Assembly: GCF_048564905.1 (NCBI RefSeq)
Contig: NC_133005.1
Location: forward strand, 22,189,501-22,253,500
DNA: 64,000 nt
Origin: Vicugna pacos
Taxonomy: Eukaryota > Chordata > Mammalia > Artiodactyla > Camelidae
Reading direction: 5' to 3'
Of the stretch, positions 1-10,775 are shown piece by piece (within the stretch, counting starts at the first letter, position 1; every line of letters starts with the position of its first letter). The notes under the pieces were generated by a model. It had not been told where the DNA came from, searched no databases, and saw nothing but the letters and a program-made list of their open reading frames with translations. The translations under genes were made by a program, and so were the position numbers.

Positions 1-175
1 ATTAATCCTTGTTTCAGTGATGGTCTATTATTTTTCTGCTTCCAATTTCATTCATTTTTTTCTTTATTATTTCCTTCTCTGTGCTTCCTTTGGCTTTATT
101 TTGCTCTTCCTAGCTCATTTTTGTGCAGGGATTTAGATTCTTGATTTAGAGTTTGTCTTTTTTCTAGTATCAGGC
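1..175 (-). mobile_element. Antisense L1 ORF2 fragment, cut by window edge
   Basis: The sequence is T-rich and reads as the reverse complement of old L1 ORF2. It is the same fragment seen whole near 22,376-22,960 and 44,935-45,512. It lies in intron 4 of the upstream SIRP gene. Confidence 0.7.
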
Positions 176-971
176 CTGGGTCTTCTCCTGTGCCTGGCGA
201 CTTAGGAGAGGGACCTGGGTGCCTGGCCACGGTGTTCTTCCTCCTGTGCTTGGGCCTCTAGCCAGTGTGCTGCCTCTTCCACCCTAGACTCTGCCCATGT
301 TGGCCCCTTGTGTCATTTCTAGGGTTCAACTTGTCCTGAACAGGGAGAGCAGGAGAGATGAGTCCACACCATCTTGTCCGGAGGGTCCTGGATTTGCTTT
401 TAAATCTTCCATCTCCTGCTGGGGCTCCACCAGGGCTGTTACTCCTGCGTGCTGCAGTGTTCCTGACCCAGCCTGCCTGCTAGCGTCGTGAGGCTGGAAG
501 TGGCTTTCAGGTCAACCGTGTTAACAGGCTAAAGGGAAGTGTCAGATGCCTATGTGACACTGCTGCCCAGGACGCACAGCTTTCCCTGGGCCATCTGAGG
601 GCTCTGCCCGCCACGGTCCTGAGTCCAGTGGGTCTGCTGTGAAAATGGCAGTCTTACTGTTTGTTTTTATGGTATTCGAGTGTCTTCACAATGTATCTAG
701 CTTAAAGGACTTCTCTCTTAACACAACAACCCAGTATGTTAATGGAATTTTTGGTTGGTTGCTTGGTTTTAATAGTAGGAGAAACGTTCTGAATCCTCTA
801 AGTGTTTGGTCCTTTTCTGCTTTTCAGGAACCTAAATCCCTTCCCCCCTCCTTTTTTCTTTTTCCCTTCCCTACTCAATTGCCAAACATCACTTCTTTCT
901 CTCTGCCTTTTCCCTACAGAAAGCAAGCACCTTAAATCACGCCCGTCTGCTCAGTCCCATCTGTCCTCCTT
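176..971. other. Intron 4 sequence of upstream SIRP gene, no gene seen
   Basis: This is non-coding sequence between the L1 fragment and the MaLR LTR. Copies lie at about 22,960-23,750 and 45,512-46,334. Short open frames here are not conserved in phase between copies, and no splice-framed Ig exon is visible. Confidence 0.6.
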
Positions 972-1375
972 GAATTAGCTTCTTACTGCCACTGAGAACT
1001 TACCACATTGACTGATTTAACACAAGAGAAATTTGTCGTCACACATTTGTAGAGGCCTGAAGCCTACTATGGGTGGCAGGGCGGTCCTCCTTCTGAGGGC
1101 TCCTGAAGAATACCCATTTCCTTGCCTTTTCCAGGTCCCAGAGATGCCCACCCCCCTGAGCAAAGGGACCCACATCACTCCGGCCCCAGCTTCTGACATC
1201 ACATCTCCTGCTCTGACTCTCCTGCCTCCATCTTTCGCTTACAAGAATCTTTATGATTAGATGAGCTCTTCTGGGAAATCCCGAATCATGTGCTCATCTC
1301 AGGATTATTTATCACTAGTGCGCATACCTTTTGACCTATAACGTAAACTTCACACAGACTCTGGGGATTCTGTGT
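972..1375 (-). mobile_element. MaLR (MLT1-type) solo LTR fossil
   Basis: It resembles the reverse complement of an MLT1-class LTR of the ERVL-MaLR group, recognised from its terminal segment and its central motif. Copies sit at the same place in units B and C, so it predates the duplications. The family suggests an age of roughly the early placental radiation. It is a decayed fossil with no coding part. Confidence 0.6.
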
Positions 1376-1854
1376 CAACTCTTGAATCAGGCCGGCTTTG
1401 AAACCACTTCCTATGAGCTGTGCTCTGCTCTACAGGAGACTTTTACCAATATCATCAAATTTAGGTTGGATTTAATATTGGTGGTGGGACTTTCAGGTTC
1501 CTTTCGTAGCTGCCCTTGTCTGTTTTGTCCTTTCCTGGCGGCTGGATGAGACAGGGACGGCTGCTTAGTGAAGGCTTGTGCACTAGGATTTGATTTTTCC
1601 CTTGTCTCAGTTTTTTTCACTTCTGACATTTTCCCTTCAAGTATGAGGAGCTTTACAGCCTGAAGAGGGAGTGGGTGAGAATGAGGGACTCTATATACTG
1701 ATTTCTGCCTCGAGATTACATGGAAGACAGAGGAGGCAGGTTAAACCTCAGAGTGTTGATGGGCCCAGGTGGCCTTAGCTGGAGTAAGTAGGGGCCCCAG
1801 GGAATGGCTCCTGTGCGGCCCCTCTCATCAGACCTTCTGTCTCTGGATTTCCAG

Positions 1855-1961
1855 GCCCAGAGCTGACTTCCCCTCTGCTGGTAGTTCTGCTCCTAGGCCA
1901 CAAAGTGCTGCTGGTGCTCGGTGTCTCTGTCATCTTTGTCCACAGGAAGCATTGCGTATGA
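1855..1961 (+). CDS. Last coding exon (transmembrane) of an upstream SIRPB1-like gene, partial
   Basis: An acceptor (tttccag) at 1,854 is followed in phase 1 by about 35 residues. These are a short PELTSP stalk, a hydrophobic helix with a lysine ([13 protein letters not shown]), a VHRKHCV tail and a TGA at 1,959-1,961. The exon is 107 nt, the same as the matching exon of the next gene at 24,633. A lone lysine in the helix and a tail without tyrosine motifs are the marks of DAP12-coupled SIRP-beta receptors. The leader and Ig exons should lie upstream of the window. The tail ends HCV where the next gene has RCI. The gene may be a third tandem SIRPB1 copy, but only this exon can be seen. Confidence 0.85.
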
Positions 1962-1963
1962 CC

Positions 1964-2600
1964 GTAAGGTGTGGGCAAGGGTGGGGAGGACACGGTCTGT
2001 CCCAGAAACAGCAAAGTCAGCAGTTGGGGGAAGTCTACACATCACACAGGGTCGGGGCCCACGTGGAGTTAAGAGAAGGAGACACACCTCCCTCACTACC
2101 AGGAGATAGAGATGGGGTTTCCCTCTCAAAGATACCCAACTCCCAGGAGGCATGTGGGGTCCTGTAGGAGGAAGGCTGGATCGGCGGTTTTCAAAGGGTG
2201 TCTCCTGGCAGTCATGTGGACAGAGGCTGCTGAATAAGGAGCAGCTGAGAGGGTGGTTCCCTTGGAGACCATTTCTAGATCCTTGAACCCTGGTGCTCCG
2301 TGGGGGCAAAAGGAATCCCCGTTTTAGGGTAATGGGGAGAAGCCCTGGATCTGCTGCTCTGAGGGCTGCTCCTGCTCTGACCCTCCATGTGACAGAGAAG
2401 GGCTGGGGAAGGGGCATCAGGGCCTGGGGAGGGGGCTAAGGGGGCAGAGACCTCTCTCAGGGGCTGCCCAGCCTCTCAGACAGGTATCCCACGAGAACAG
2501 CATGGGCACATGGGAGGCATGCAGTCAACATTTCTTGAACGATGATCAGATCATTAAATATGAACACGATTCCCACAGTTCCTTCCTTCCTCCTTTGCAG
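1964..2600 (+). other. Possible 3' UTR intron after the TM exon
   Basis: A GT (CC|GTAAGG) lies two bases after the stop codon. A strong acceptor, with a polypyrimidine run ending tttgcag at 2,600, follows about 640 bp later. Both sites are kept in unit B (24,742 and 25,381) and unit C (48,800 and 49,461; donor GTAAGT). This suggests a spliced 3' UTR exon starting at 2,601. A stop this close to a junction would not trigger nonsense-mediated decay. No clear AATAAA was found downstream, so the transcript end is unknown. Confidence 0.35.
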
Positions 2601-3548
2601 GGTACCACCCTCAGTCTCTGCTGCCTGCTTCCCTCCCTGCGGGGCCCAGCCTAAGAGAAGAGCCAGCTGGGAGCTTCAACGACTCTGCTCCAAATGGCTC
2701 TCCTCCACGGAGACTTGCCTGCCCCCACTCTCCTAAGATCTTCTCACAGTCCTCGAGGCCCCCAGAGCTGCATCTTCATACATCACTCTGAGCAGGAAGG
2801 ACCTCCCCCAACCTGGACTCCCCACCATTTGAGATTCTCTTTCACCGATTAAGTACAAATGATTCGCCATCATGGTTTTAAGAAGAACAGTTATTCTCTT
2901 TCCTTGTTGCCTAAATGTCCTACCCCTCAAACCCTGAAGGTCGTGTTGCCTCCTGTCTCTGGGATGGAACCAGAACTTCCATCCTCCTGCGTCCTTCCCG
3001 ACCCTTCTCTCACAGTAAATTGACTGTGTCCACAAGCCTCAGAGTCATTCTTGCTTTCTCCTTCTCTTATATCCCGTATTCAGTTATTCCTTCAAAATGC
3101 TGATGTCCAGAGGTGAGATGAGAAATCTTTAACATTTGACTCTCCAGAAGGAAAAAGAAAATGAAAGCCTGATTTGTAGGACTTCCCACTTTCTCGCTGT
3201 AAATACTCTCAATGTGGCCAATTTCAAGTTACCATCACTTCAACAAGCAGCTTGTAGGATTCCTGCAAAGGTAACAATGGGTTCTCATGAGCCAGCCCAA
3301 GCCTTCTCCAGCACACCAGTCAGTTGTATGCATAATCGGCACATTCTCACCCTGACCACGACTCCCGGGTCCCAGCCACCATCTCCTCCTGCACTACTGC
3401 TGTGGTCTCTGACTGGCTTCCTTGTTTCTGGCTCAGTGATTCTTTGGGAAAGTCAGTTAAATCCTATCACTCCTCTGCTTCCTCCCCCAGCATACCTGCC
3501 TGCTTCACTCTCCTACTTCTTACCAGTCTCTGCTCGTGTCACTTCATC
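2601..3548 (+). other. Probable 3' UTR / intergenic sequence, no other gene seen
   Basis: The sequence after the conserved acceptor aligns with 25,382-26,327 and 49,462-50,550. No Ig domain or other coding homology is visible. One long open frame (3,136-3,636) runs into the L1 insertion and is not a credible gene. Confidence 0.5.
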
Positions 3549-4123
3549 AAAGGTACCTTCCCTCAGCCACAAAAACCGACAACATAATGCCGTTTGCAGC
3601 AACATGGATACTCCTGGAGAATGTCATTCTAAATGAAGCAAGCCAGAAAGAGAAAGAAAAATACCATATGAGATCGCTCATATGTGGAATCTAAAAAACA
3701 AAAACAAAAACAAACAAACAAACAAAGCGTAAATACAGGTCAGAAATACACTCATAGACAGAGAATACAGACTTGTGGTTGTCAGGGGGGTGGAGGGTGG
3801 GAAGGGATAGACTGGGATTTCAAAATTGTAGAACAGATAAACAAGATTACACTGTATAGCACAAGGAAATATACACAATATGTTATGATAAGTCACAGAG
3901 AAAAAATGTGACAATGAGTGTATATGTCCATGAATGACTGAAAAATTGTGCTGAACACTGGAATTTGACACAACATTGTAAAGTGATTATAAATCAATAA
4001 AAAATGTTAAAAAAAATCAATGTTACAGATAGACTGAAAGTAATTATAAAATACGGAAAAGCTGAAGTTTATTAAGTGAAAAGCAAAATAAATACATAAA
4101 ATGAAAAAAAAAAGGTACCTTCC
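3549..4123 (+). mobile_element. 5'-truncated L1 with 13-bp target duplication and 3' transduction
   Basis: Direct repeats aaaggtaccttcc at 3,549-3,561 and 4,111-4,123 flank the insertion. Inside lies an L1 3' end, recognisable from the typical segment before the stop and UTR around 3,590-3,780. It finishes near 4,005-4,014 with an A-run after AATAAAAAATGTT. About 95 bp of non-L1 sequence follows, with its own AATAAA (near 4,087) and a second A-tail (4,104-4,113). This is the standard layout of a transduced 3' flank. Unit C has the uninterrupted target at about 50,553-50,565. Confidence 0.8.
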
Positions 4124-4234
4124 ATAGATGGCCCTGTATAAAATACCAATTCCTCTCTCACCCTGGCATTCCATGTCCTCTTAACCTGATTAATTGCTTC
4201 TTGAGCACTTACTACCATCTGACATAACAGAACA

Positions 4235-5392
4235 TAGGCGGTCCTCACTTCACACAGAAGAGGACCATAAAAATTACTGCATACACTGCATCATAAAAAG
4301 TGATCTCAGTAATCAGTGGTATAAATAATGATTCTGATGTGAGACACTTTTTTCAAAACTTTAGAATCTCCCCTCCTTTCAGATTTAAATACACAGACAA
4401 AAGGAGAAAAACTAATCATATGTAGTTTGACACATTCGACACCTTGAGAATTAAAGCAATTTTATTTCTTTATAAAAGCTTATCAGAAGTATTTTCAGCC
4501 ATTTTCAATTTATTTTTATTTATCTCTATTCATAATTTTTAGATAATGAAAATAGATCATACTAAAACCATCACTAAAAAAGAAAATTAGTAAACATACA
4601 AGCACAAAAAAACTTATCCGAACGTTTGAACAAGGCTTGTCTTCTTCTTCTTGTCTAATCTACAGTATAAGAGCATCTTTTTTATGTCTTGGTGAATTAT
4701 CAGACGTCTTGCTATATTTGCATCAGTTTCCAACATTTTATGCTCTGTACGTTCAAAATCGTGCAATCTTTGCAAAACTTCCTTTAGTTTGAAGTATTTG
4801 CTGCTGTGACTTCCTCTGGGACATTTTCACCCTTTTCCTCACCACCATTTCCCTCATTTCCGTGGTAGGTTTGCCTTCACTAAGTTCCCCTGGATGCGTA
4901 TCTAGAATCTTTCTAACAGTCTGCGTGTACCATTCCCAGGGTCAGAGATTTCTTCTCTAATCCACTTACATTCAGTTGGAATGTCACTTCCAGCATCACC
5001 ACTTTTTATGCCTCCACTGCACTCTAATCTTCGTCGTCAATTCCCTTTTACAATGAGTCATTTTTGTAAATTCATATGGATTGATCACTGGGAGACAGTG
5101 GGCAACACGCCCACATACGTTGCTGTCTGGGCCTAAGCTGAGTAACAAGAGTCACAGTGATCAATTACTACAGGCTTTCAAAGTATGGACGTGATTGGTT
5201 ACTGACCACGACGAGCATCTGTTAGTACACAGTGATCTGTGGGCTGACGTAGAGTCAGCAAAACAGTTATACTTGATGCAATTGTGCAAAGTAACTTTCC
5301 TGTGGTAAGTGAATTCTGAACTGCGTGTTGGGGGATTCATGCTATTGATCTAAACTGAAATTCATGCACCACGCAAGATGAACCCTGATGTA
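4235..5392 (-). mobile_element. Tigger (pogo-type) DNA transposon relic
   Basis: Read on the minus strand, about 4,640-4,830 resembles the C-terminal part of a Tigger transposase: a helix-rich stretch including KMLETDANIARR and then a K-rich end close to VQT. In unit C the copy shows matching inverted ends (rc CAGGAAGTCCTCACTTTGCATGG against the left end) beside TA. The element is about 1.15 kb, so it is internally deleted, and it is not intact. It is present in all three units, so it is older than the array. Confidence 0.65.
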
Positions 5393-6637
5393 CGTGTTGT
5401 CTCTTCCTCATATAGGCTGTCCGTTCCATGAGAAGGGACTCTGACTCCTCAGTTGCCAGAACATGATCGCCACATACTAGGCCATTAATGGTTATTTTAA
5501 TAAATGAATGAATGAGTTTCCACTAGAGTTGGATTTCAAATAAAAATTATCTAATTCAATCACCTGGATCTTGTATTCTAAGGTTCTTTCATTAAAGGAA
5601 AACCTCTCTTCTTTGTGTTTAGAAATCCTATCAAAAATTCAATAACCTTTAAAAAGTGAGAAAGGGAAACACCAAAAGAAAATAAAACCAAAAACCAACA
5701 CCAAAAACCAGAAACCAATCATTAACTGGAGTTTGTCAAAGGTGCTCAGGAACCAACAGTAAGAGGTCACAATGGACAAAGCTGGAACATTTGAAGCAAC
5801 AAATATACAAAGTATTGGAGTATATACATATCGAAAGGTTGTGCCCTCCAGATTCACACCTTACCCTGCTGATGGCCAATGCACACTGGTGTCAGCGCAG
5901 GGGCCACAATCCGGCTCTGCCACCCCTTGGTTGAGTGTAAGCACTGCACCAAGCTGTGCTTTCCTATGACTTATACTGAGATATTTAGCTTTTATATTAT
6001 TAACTCACATTATTTAGTTATTTAATCCTCCTAATTTTCCTAGGAAGGAATACATTCTATTGCAGAATTGTAAAACTGGTTAGGGAAAAAATTCCAGAAG
6101 TTGTTAGATCATAATCTCAGAAGCCTTGAACATAAACGCTTACAGGCTTCCAGTTTGGGTGTCAGAATAGCACGGGGTAAACATACGGTCCCTGCCATAA
6201 GCCCAGTTTTGCCTCCTGTGGCCTTGTGCCAGTACTTCACTTCTCCAAACCTACATTCCTTCCTATGTCAAATATTAGCATCTTGGAATCATGAAGACTA
6301 GAGTCTAGGAATCTTCATCAAGTCATGGAGTGACTCAAAGGGTTCATAGGTTCTTACATGGAACTCAGGATCACTTTTGGTCTTTAAGGACCATAGTAGA
6401 AAAGAAAGGCAAATTAGGATCACTTTCATGATTCCATGCTTCCATCCAGACACACATTCACTCATGCATTCCCACGTTCAATCACGCGATATTATTCAGG
6501 CATGGGTTAACCAATACCTAACTCCTCCTCTGGGGCAGGCCCTGGGCAGATGACCCATCCTCAAGGAGCAGCCCCCAATCATGGGGCCCACTGTAAACTT
6601 CCTACGGTCATTGTCTGGTTTCTCTGGGCTGTGCCAG
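5393..6637. other. Intergenic sequence, no gene seen
   Basis: This is AT-rich DNA between the Tigger relic and the SIRP relic. No coding homology was found. I saw no difference from 28,172-29,416 of unit B when reading line by line. Confidence 0.6.
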
Positions 6638-6963
6638 TTCCCCTGCAGTGACAGTGTCCCAAGCTTCACCCGCCTTGGACTTGGTGGCCGTTAACTGACA
6701 CGTGCAGAGATTCTACCCCCAGAGCATGTGTCTCACCTGGATGGAGAACTGCCGTGCGTTCCAGGGAGAGAAGCAGCCCACGCCGAAGCAGAACAGTGAT
6801 GGGACCTACACCCCGGAAAGCTTGCAGCTGGTGAACGCCTCGGTGCAGGGGTCCGAGCGTGTGCTCACCTGTAAGGTGTAGCACGAGGCACAGCCTCCCA
6901 CCCGGGCCAGCCTCATACTGTCCGCAGCAGCCCACAGCACAGACAACCCCCTTGGGAGCCCAG
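6638..6963 (+). pseudogene. Dead SIRP membrane-proximal (D3) Ig exon, copy A
   Basis: One frame reads RFYPQSMCLTWMEN, then a KQNSDGTYTPESLQLVN stretch, then VLTCKV, which follows the SIRP D3 pattern (FYP..LQL.W.ENGN, DGT, LLVN, CxVEH). The acceptor-like start (gtgccag) and the donor (CAG|GTAAGC) are still there. The length is 326 nt against 327 in the live exons. Damage is clear: a TGA stands where the B-strand cysteine should be, a TAG replaces the glutamate of the VEH motif, and the reading frame slips near the 5' end. It is a host gene relic lying between live SIRP genes, with a TM exon following at 7,076. Confidence 0.75.
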
Positions 6964-7075
6964 GTAAGCTCACATCTAATCCTGTGAGCAACTGGGTCAC
7001 TTCTGTCTCCAGGTGGAGTGAGGAATTAACACCCAAGAGCTCCATTTGTTGTCTCCTCTGCCTGTTGTCCCTTAG

Positions 7076-7183
7076 GTCCAGCGACGCCTGCCCTTATCTC
7101 TGTAGCTTTCCTCCTGGGTTTCAAAGTGCTGCTGGTGATCGGTTTCATGGTCTTACATGTGCAGGTGGCAGAACCTGTAACAG
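7076..7183 (+). pseudogene. Transmembrane exon of the dead SIRP fragment, copy A
   Basis: The acceptor cccttag is followed in phase 1 by a stalk (GPATPALISV), a lysine-containing helix (FLLGFKVLLVIGFMV) and a short HVQVAEPVT segment. It ends at a consensus donor (ACAG|GTGAGT). The exon itself is open, but it belongs with the broken D3 exon upstream. Unlike the live genes it continues past the helix into a donor, so the ancestor had at least one more exon. No leader or V exon for this relic was found between 2 kb and 6.6 kb. Confidence 0.65.
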
Positions 7184-9030
7184 GTGAGTTGATGGCAGCC
7201 TTAGTCCTTAGGGAGGGAGATCAGGGCCCCTTTCCTGGGCTGGCAAGAGGAGTCCAGAGTGAGCGCACAAAGTCACACCGATGATCCAGCCTCAAGGGAA
7301 GGTTCTGAACAATCTCATTTTCTCCAAATGTATCTTGGAATTCTCAGAGGCGTCCAACTGTCATGCATTGAGTAGCGCTCTGGAGTTTCAGAGTTTTCCT
7401 ATTAAGTTTTCTGGGACCCTAAAGGTGAGGGTCCAAGGTGTAGAGGTGGGATAAAGGTCAAAGTATTGAGATCAGGACCCAAAAGAGCACCCTCATAAAC
7501 TACTATGGATTTCATTATCACGTGATCTATCCTTGGAATGAATGAGAAAAGTATTGCTATAATCAACTAATACAACCTTCCTAAGGGACTTGGAGGTGCT
7601 GACAGGTGGCAAAGATGAACGTGGGTATGAGAGGAGTTCAGAACTCAGCAAGAGGTGCTGGGGTGTAATGAGTAGGGGCTTCATTTCTGATCTGCGCCAT
7701 GAACCCAGGCCAAGCAGAGTGCCTGCCACACAATAGGTGGTAGTAAATATTCGCGGAATTAATACATAAATGAATGAATGAATGAATGATTCTTTCTACA
7801 GATCTGTCATGTTGTGCCATACACTACCTCCTGCCCTGTCCAAAGGGCTCAAGTGGGGTGAAGAAGCTTTAAGGACCTCAGGTGACCCGAGACCCCTGCC
7901 CTTCCCTCTGCTGCACTCTCCTCCACTACGCACATGTCCCCTTCCACACACCCTCCTGGTGTTCCTTCTCTCTGAGCTTTGGAGCTGAGTCAAGGACAGA
8001 CTTTGGTCATGGGAACTTGGGGATGGCTGGACACTGATGAGCTCCAAATGCGCCCTGCCTCCACCCCATAGAGAATCAGGCAGATCATGAACAACCCTTC
8101 ATTTTTAAAGCTGTTGCAAGTCTGATTTCATTTTGATGCAAATGTATTTTGAAATGACTAAGCTCACTAAGCATTTTCCTATTCTCAAATTTGTTAAGAA
8201 TAACATTAAAAACATCCAAAAACCTACCATCCTATATTCGTACAATGTTATAACATTTTGCTGCTATAGTCTGCTCTTCCTGCTTAAAATACTATCCTGA
8301 GTTTGGTGTTTATAATCTCAAGCATGATTTTATATCTTTCCAACGTAGCTATAAAATTTTAAGCAGAATGTAATATTACTTTGCATGTTTTAAATTTTAT
8401 ATAAATTCTATTGATACTGTACAAAGCATCTGGGAACTTTTCGTTTTTATGCTTTACACAGTTGGTAGGATAAATGCACTTTGGTATATGTAGCTCCATT
8501 TTATTAATTTCTGCTCTAAAGTTTTATATTATAAGAATATGCCACAGTGTATCAAATCTTGTGACTAATATTGAAGCTTTATGCAATGTTTTGCTCATAC
8601 AGCTTTGCAACAAACATTCTTATCTTTGTTTCCTCGGCACATATATGGGAGAGTCCCTCTTCTTCCTCGAGTTAGTCCACAAAGCAGCTGTGTAGGTATC
8701 ATTGGGAGCTTTTGTTATTTAAAAAAAAAAAAAGATTTGAAATTTTTTACCAAATTTAACTCTTTCCATTTATGCCTTTTTCTTGCTACAATATGTGCAC
8801 ATATATGTATATGTATAGTGTGTGTGTGTGTGCGCGTGCATGCACGTGCATTCTATACATGGTACGGATCCTATTTTTTTCTTTCATAATAAATTATCCA
8901 GCATCAACTGATCTGTGTTGTCACCTGTGCCTTTATCAAGTTTCCATAAATTTGCGGTTCTCTTAAGAGGTCTTTGTTTCATTAAGGCTCTTGTCGACCT
9001 CTCTGTTAAAACGACACTGTCTTAGTTAGA
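7184..9030. other. Intergenic sequence with L2-like end and short tandem repeats
   Basis: About 7,690-7,790 resembles an L2 3' end (cctgccacacaataggtgg, then a GAAT tetranucleotide run at 7,770-7,787). A TG/CG dinucleotide run lies at 8,817-8,840. No gene is visible. Up to about 8,240 the sequence matches unit B without a visible difference; beyond that, small differences return. Confidence 0.55.
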
Positions 9031-9440
9031 CTACCTTTATAAGTTTTGACAGCTCTGTTGGGCATATCTTCTCACCCTTTCTGTTGTTTAAAACTATCAT
9101 GGTTATTTGGCCCCCAAGCATTTTAGAATCACTGTCAATTCATGAAAAATCCTTTCAGAATTATTATTATTATGTGATTGCATTGAATTTACATATTAAC
9201 TTGGGCAAAGTGACATCTTTTCAAATATTGAATTTTCCCTTTTATGGACATGCTATACCTCTATTTATTTAGGGTTCTTTTTATTACTTTTGTGTACAAT
9301 TTTACAATATTCTTCACCTTGGTGTTATGTATCTCCAGTTTAGGTATCTTTAATATTTCATCGTTTGTGGAATCTCTAAAGTTGTTATTGCTGTTTTCAG
9401 TGAGCTCTGACTACAGTGTAAGGTTGTAGTTGAATCTGAA
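9031..9440 (-). mobile_element. Antisense old L1 ORF2 fragment, copy A
   Basis: The reverse complement resembles the ORF2 region of an old L1, with the typical pattern around 9,190-9,290. A copy lies at about 31,812-32,222 in unit B. Confidence 0.55.
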
Positions 9441-9919
9441 CATCAATCTAATATTTAAAAAATTTACAAAACTCTTACTAGTGCAATTAGCACTAATAAT
9501 TCTGATACCATTAATCTATCTGTCTAAAATTAGTTTTTAGCTTTCATGGTTGAAGAGTCAAACAGCTCGACAAGTTCTATACATTAAAACTGGAGTCTCC
9601 CTAACCTTCCAGCACTTTCCAACTCCCAGATGCAACCATTTTCCACTCTTTTAACTGATCATTTTAGCTTTTACTGCCAGTTCTCATGCCCATACTGCGA
9701 CTTCTTGACTTCTAACTCTTAGGGACTTTTTAATCGACTTCCTACTGTGGAAGTTGGGGATAACATGTTCTGTTCCTCGTGACCTCATTCCACGTGTGCT
9801 CACTTTGTTTTCCGCATCACTCTAACATAATTATGATTTTGGATAACTTAACAGTCAGTGTCTACGTTACAATGACTGTGAGATTGCTACTTATAGCTGA
9901 GGGTTGAAACATCCCCAGC

Positions 9920-10440
9920 TTTGACATATGTTCATCCTCCTGTGTGTGTCTGTGTAACCACCACCATGATCAGGATGGACGACAAAGGTCTTCCTTGCGC
10001 TACCCCTTTGCAGTGAAGTCCACCCCCACCAAACCAAACCTCTGGCAAATGCCAATCAGTTCTCTCTATATACATAATTTCAAGAATGCTATAAGTGGAG
10101 TCTCAAAAAAGCCGTTAGTCATCAACATAACGCCTTCAAGAAACTAATCACTGTTGCACACATAAGTAACTCATCCTTTGTACTGCACAGTAGTATTTCC
10201 TCATAAGGACACACCACAGTTTGTTAAACCAGTCACTTATTCAGGGGCATGTGGTTTTGCACTATTACACAGAAATCAGCTGTAACATTAGTGAGCAGGT
10301 CTTGTGTAGACTTGAATTTTCATTTCCTGGAGATAAATGCCCGGGAGTGTAACTGAAGGTCATATAACATATTTCCTCTCCTGAAAGAAGAGGAAATGAT
10401 TTTTTTGTTGGTGGTGAGGAAGCATTATTTCTGCTAGGCC
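9920..10440 (-). mobile_element. Antisense old L1 3' UTR fragment, copy A
   Basis: The sequence follows the well-known reverse-complement pattern of old L1 3' ends: a terminal segment with 'ttcatttcctggagataaatgc' character near 10,320. The unit B copy lies at about 32,702-33,222. It ends about 260 bp upstream of the leader exon. Confidence 0.55.
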
Positions 10441-10588
10441 TGTCCAATCTCTCTGAAGAACTAAGATGAGTAACTCCTCACAGTGGAGCCGCGTCCTCGG
10501 CCTGATTTCTGTTTCACAACCTGAAGCAGGAACTGGCTAGAATCTAGAAGCAGCTTACGATCTCACAGTACATTTCACCCCATCACAG

Positions 10589-10607
10589 GCACTTCCTCTT
10601 CTATTGG
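10589..10607 (-). promoter_or_regulatory. PU.1/ETS-type site and inverted CCAAT box upstream of SIRPB1-like gene A
   Basis: The reverse complement of 10,589-10,602 is AGAAGAGGAAGTGC, a near-ideal PU.1 motif (AAAGAGGAAGTG). ATTGG, an inverted CCAAT box, follows at once. Both lie about 100 bp before the start codon with no TATA box visible, as is common in myeloid promoters. The same arrangement stands at 33,372-33,390 before gene B. The transcription start is not known. Confidence 0.5.
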
Positions 10608-10702
10608 GTGAGCTGGGGCTTCTCTTCTCTCCCCAAAAGAAGGAACTCTGGGTTCTCTGCGGGACACACACTAGGACAGAGCAGCCCCATCAGGCCTCCA
10701 CG

Positions 10703-10775
10703 ATGCCGACCCCTGCCTCCTGGCCCCGCCCTCCTCCTCCTTGCCTGCTGCTGGCGCTACTGCTGGGACTCACAG
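10703..10775 (+). CDS. Gene A exon 1: signal peptide
   Basis: The ATG opens [25 protein letters not shown]: a proline-rich start, then a leucine core, close to the recalled human SIRP leader (MPVPASWPHLP...). It ends ACAG|GTGAGC in phase 1 and is 73 nt, exactly the length of the gene B and SIRPD-like leaders. Confidence 0.93.

Noticed and set aside
1893-2417. 174-codon minus-strand frame, also seen in unit C
   Set aside because: It overlaps the TM exon and 3' region in antisense, has no recognisable domain, and its ends differ between copies.
3136-3636. 166-codon open frame, repeated at 25,915-26,415
   Set aside because: It crosses the L1 target site into the L1, has no family resemblance, and is broken in unit C.
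6666-7045. Open frames on the minus strand over the SIRP relic
   Set aside because: They are shadows of the dead D3 exon on the + strand; the + strand frame carries the Ig motifs and splice sites.
8817-8840. CRISPR-like or regulatory repeat array
   Set aside because: It is a plain TG/CG dinucleotide run of the usual vertebrate kind.
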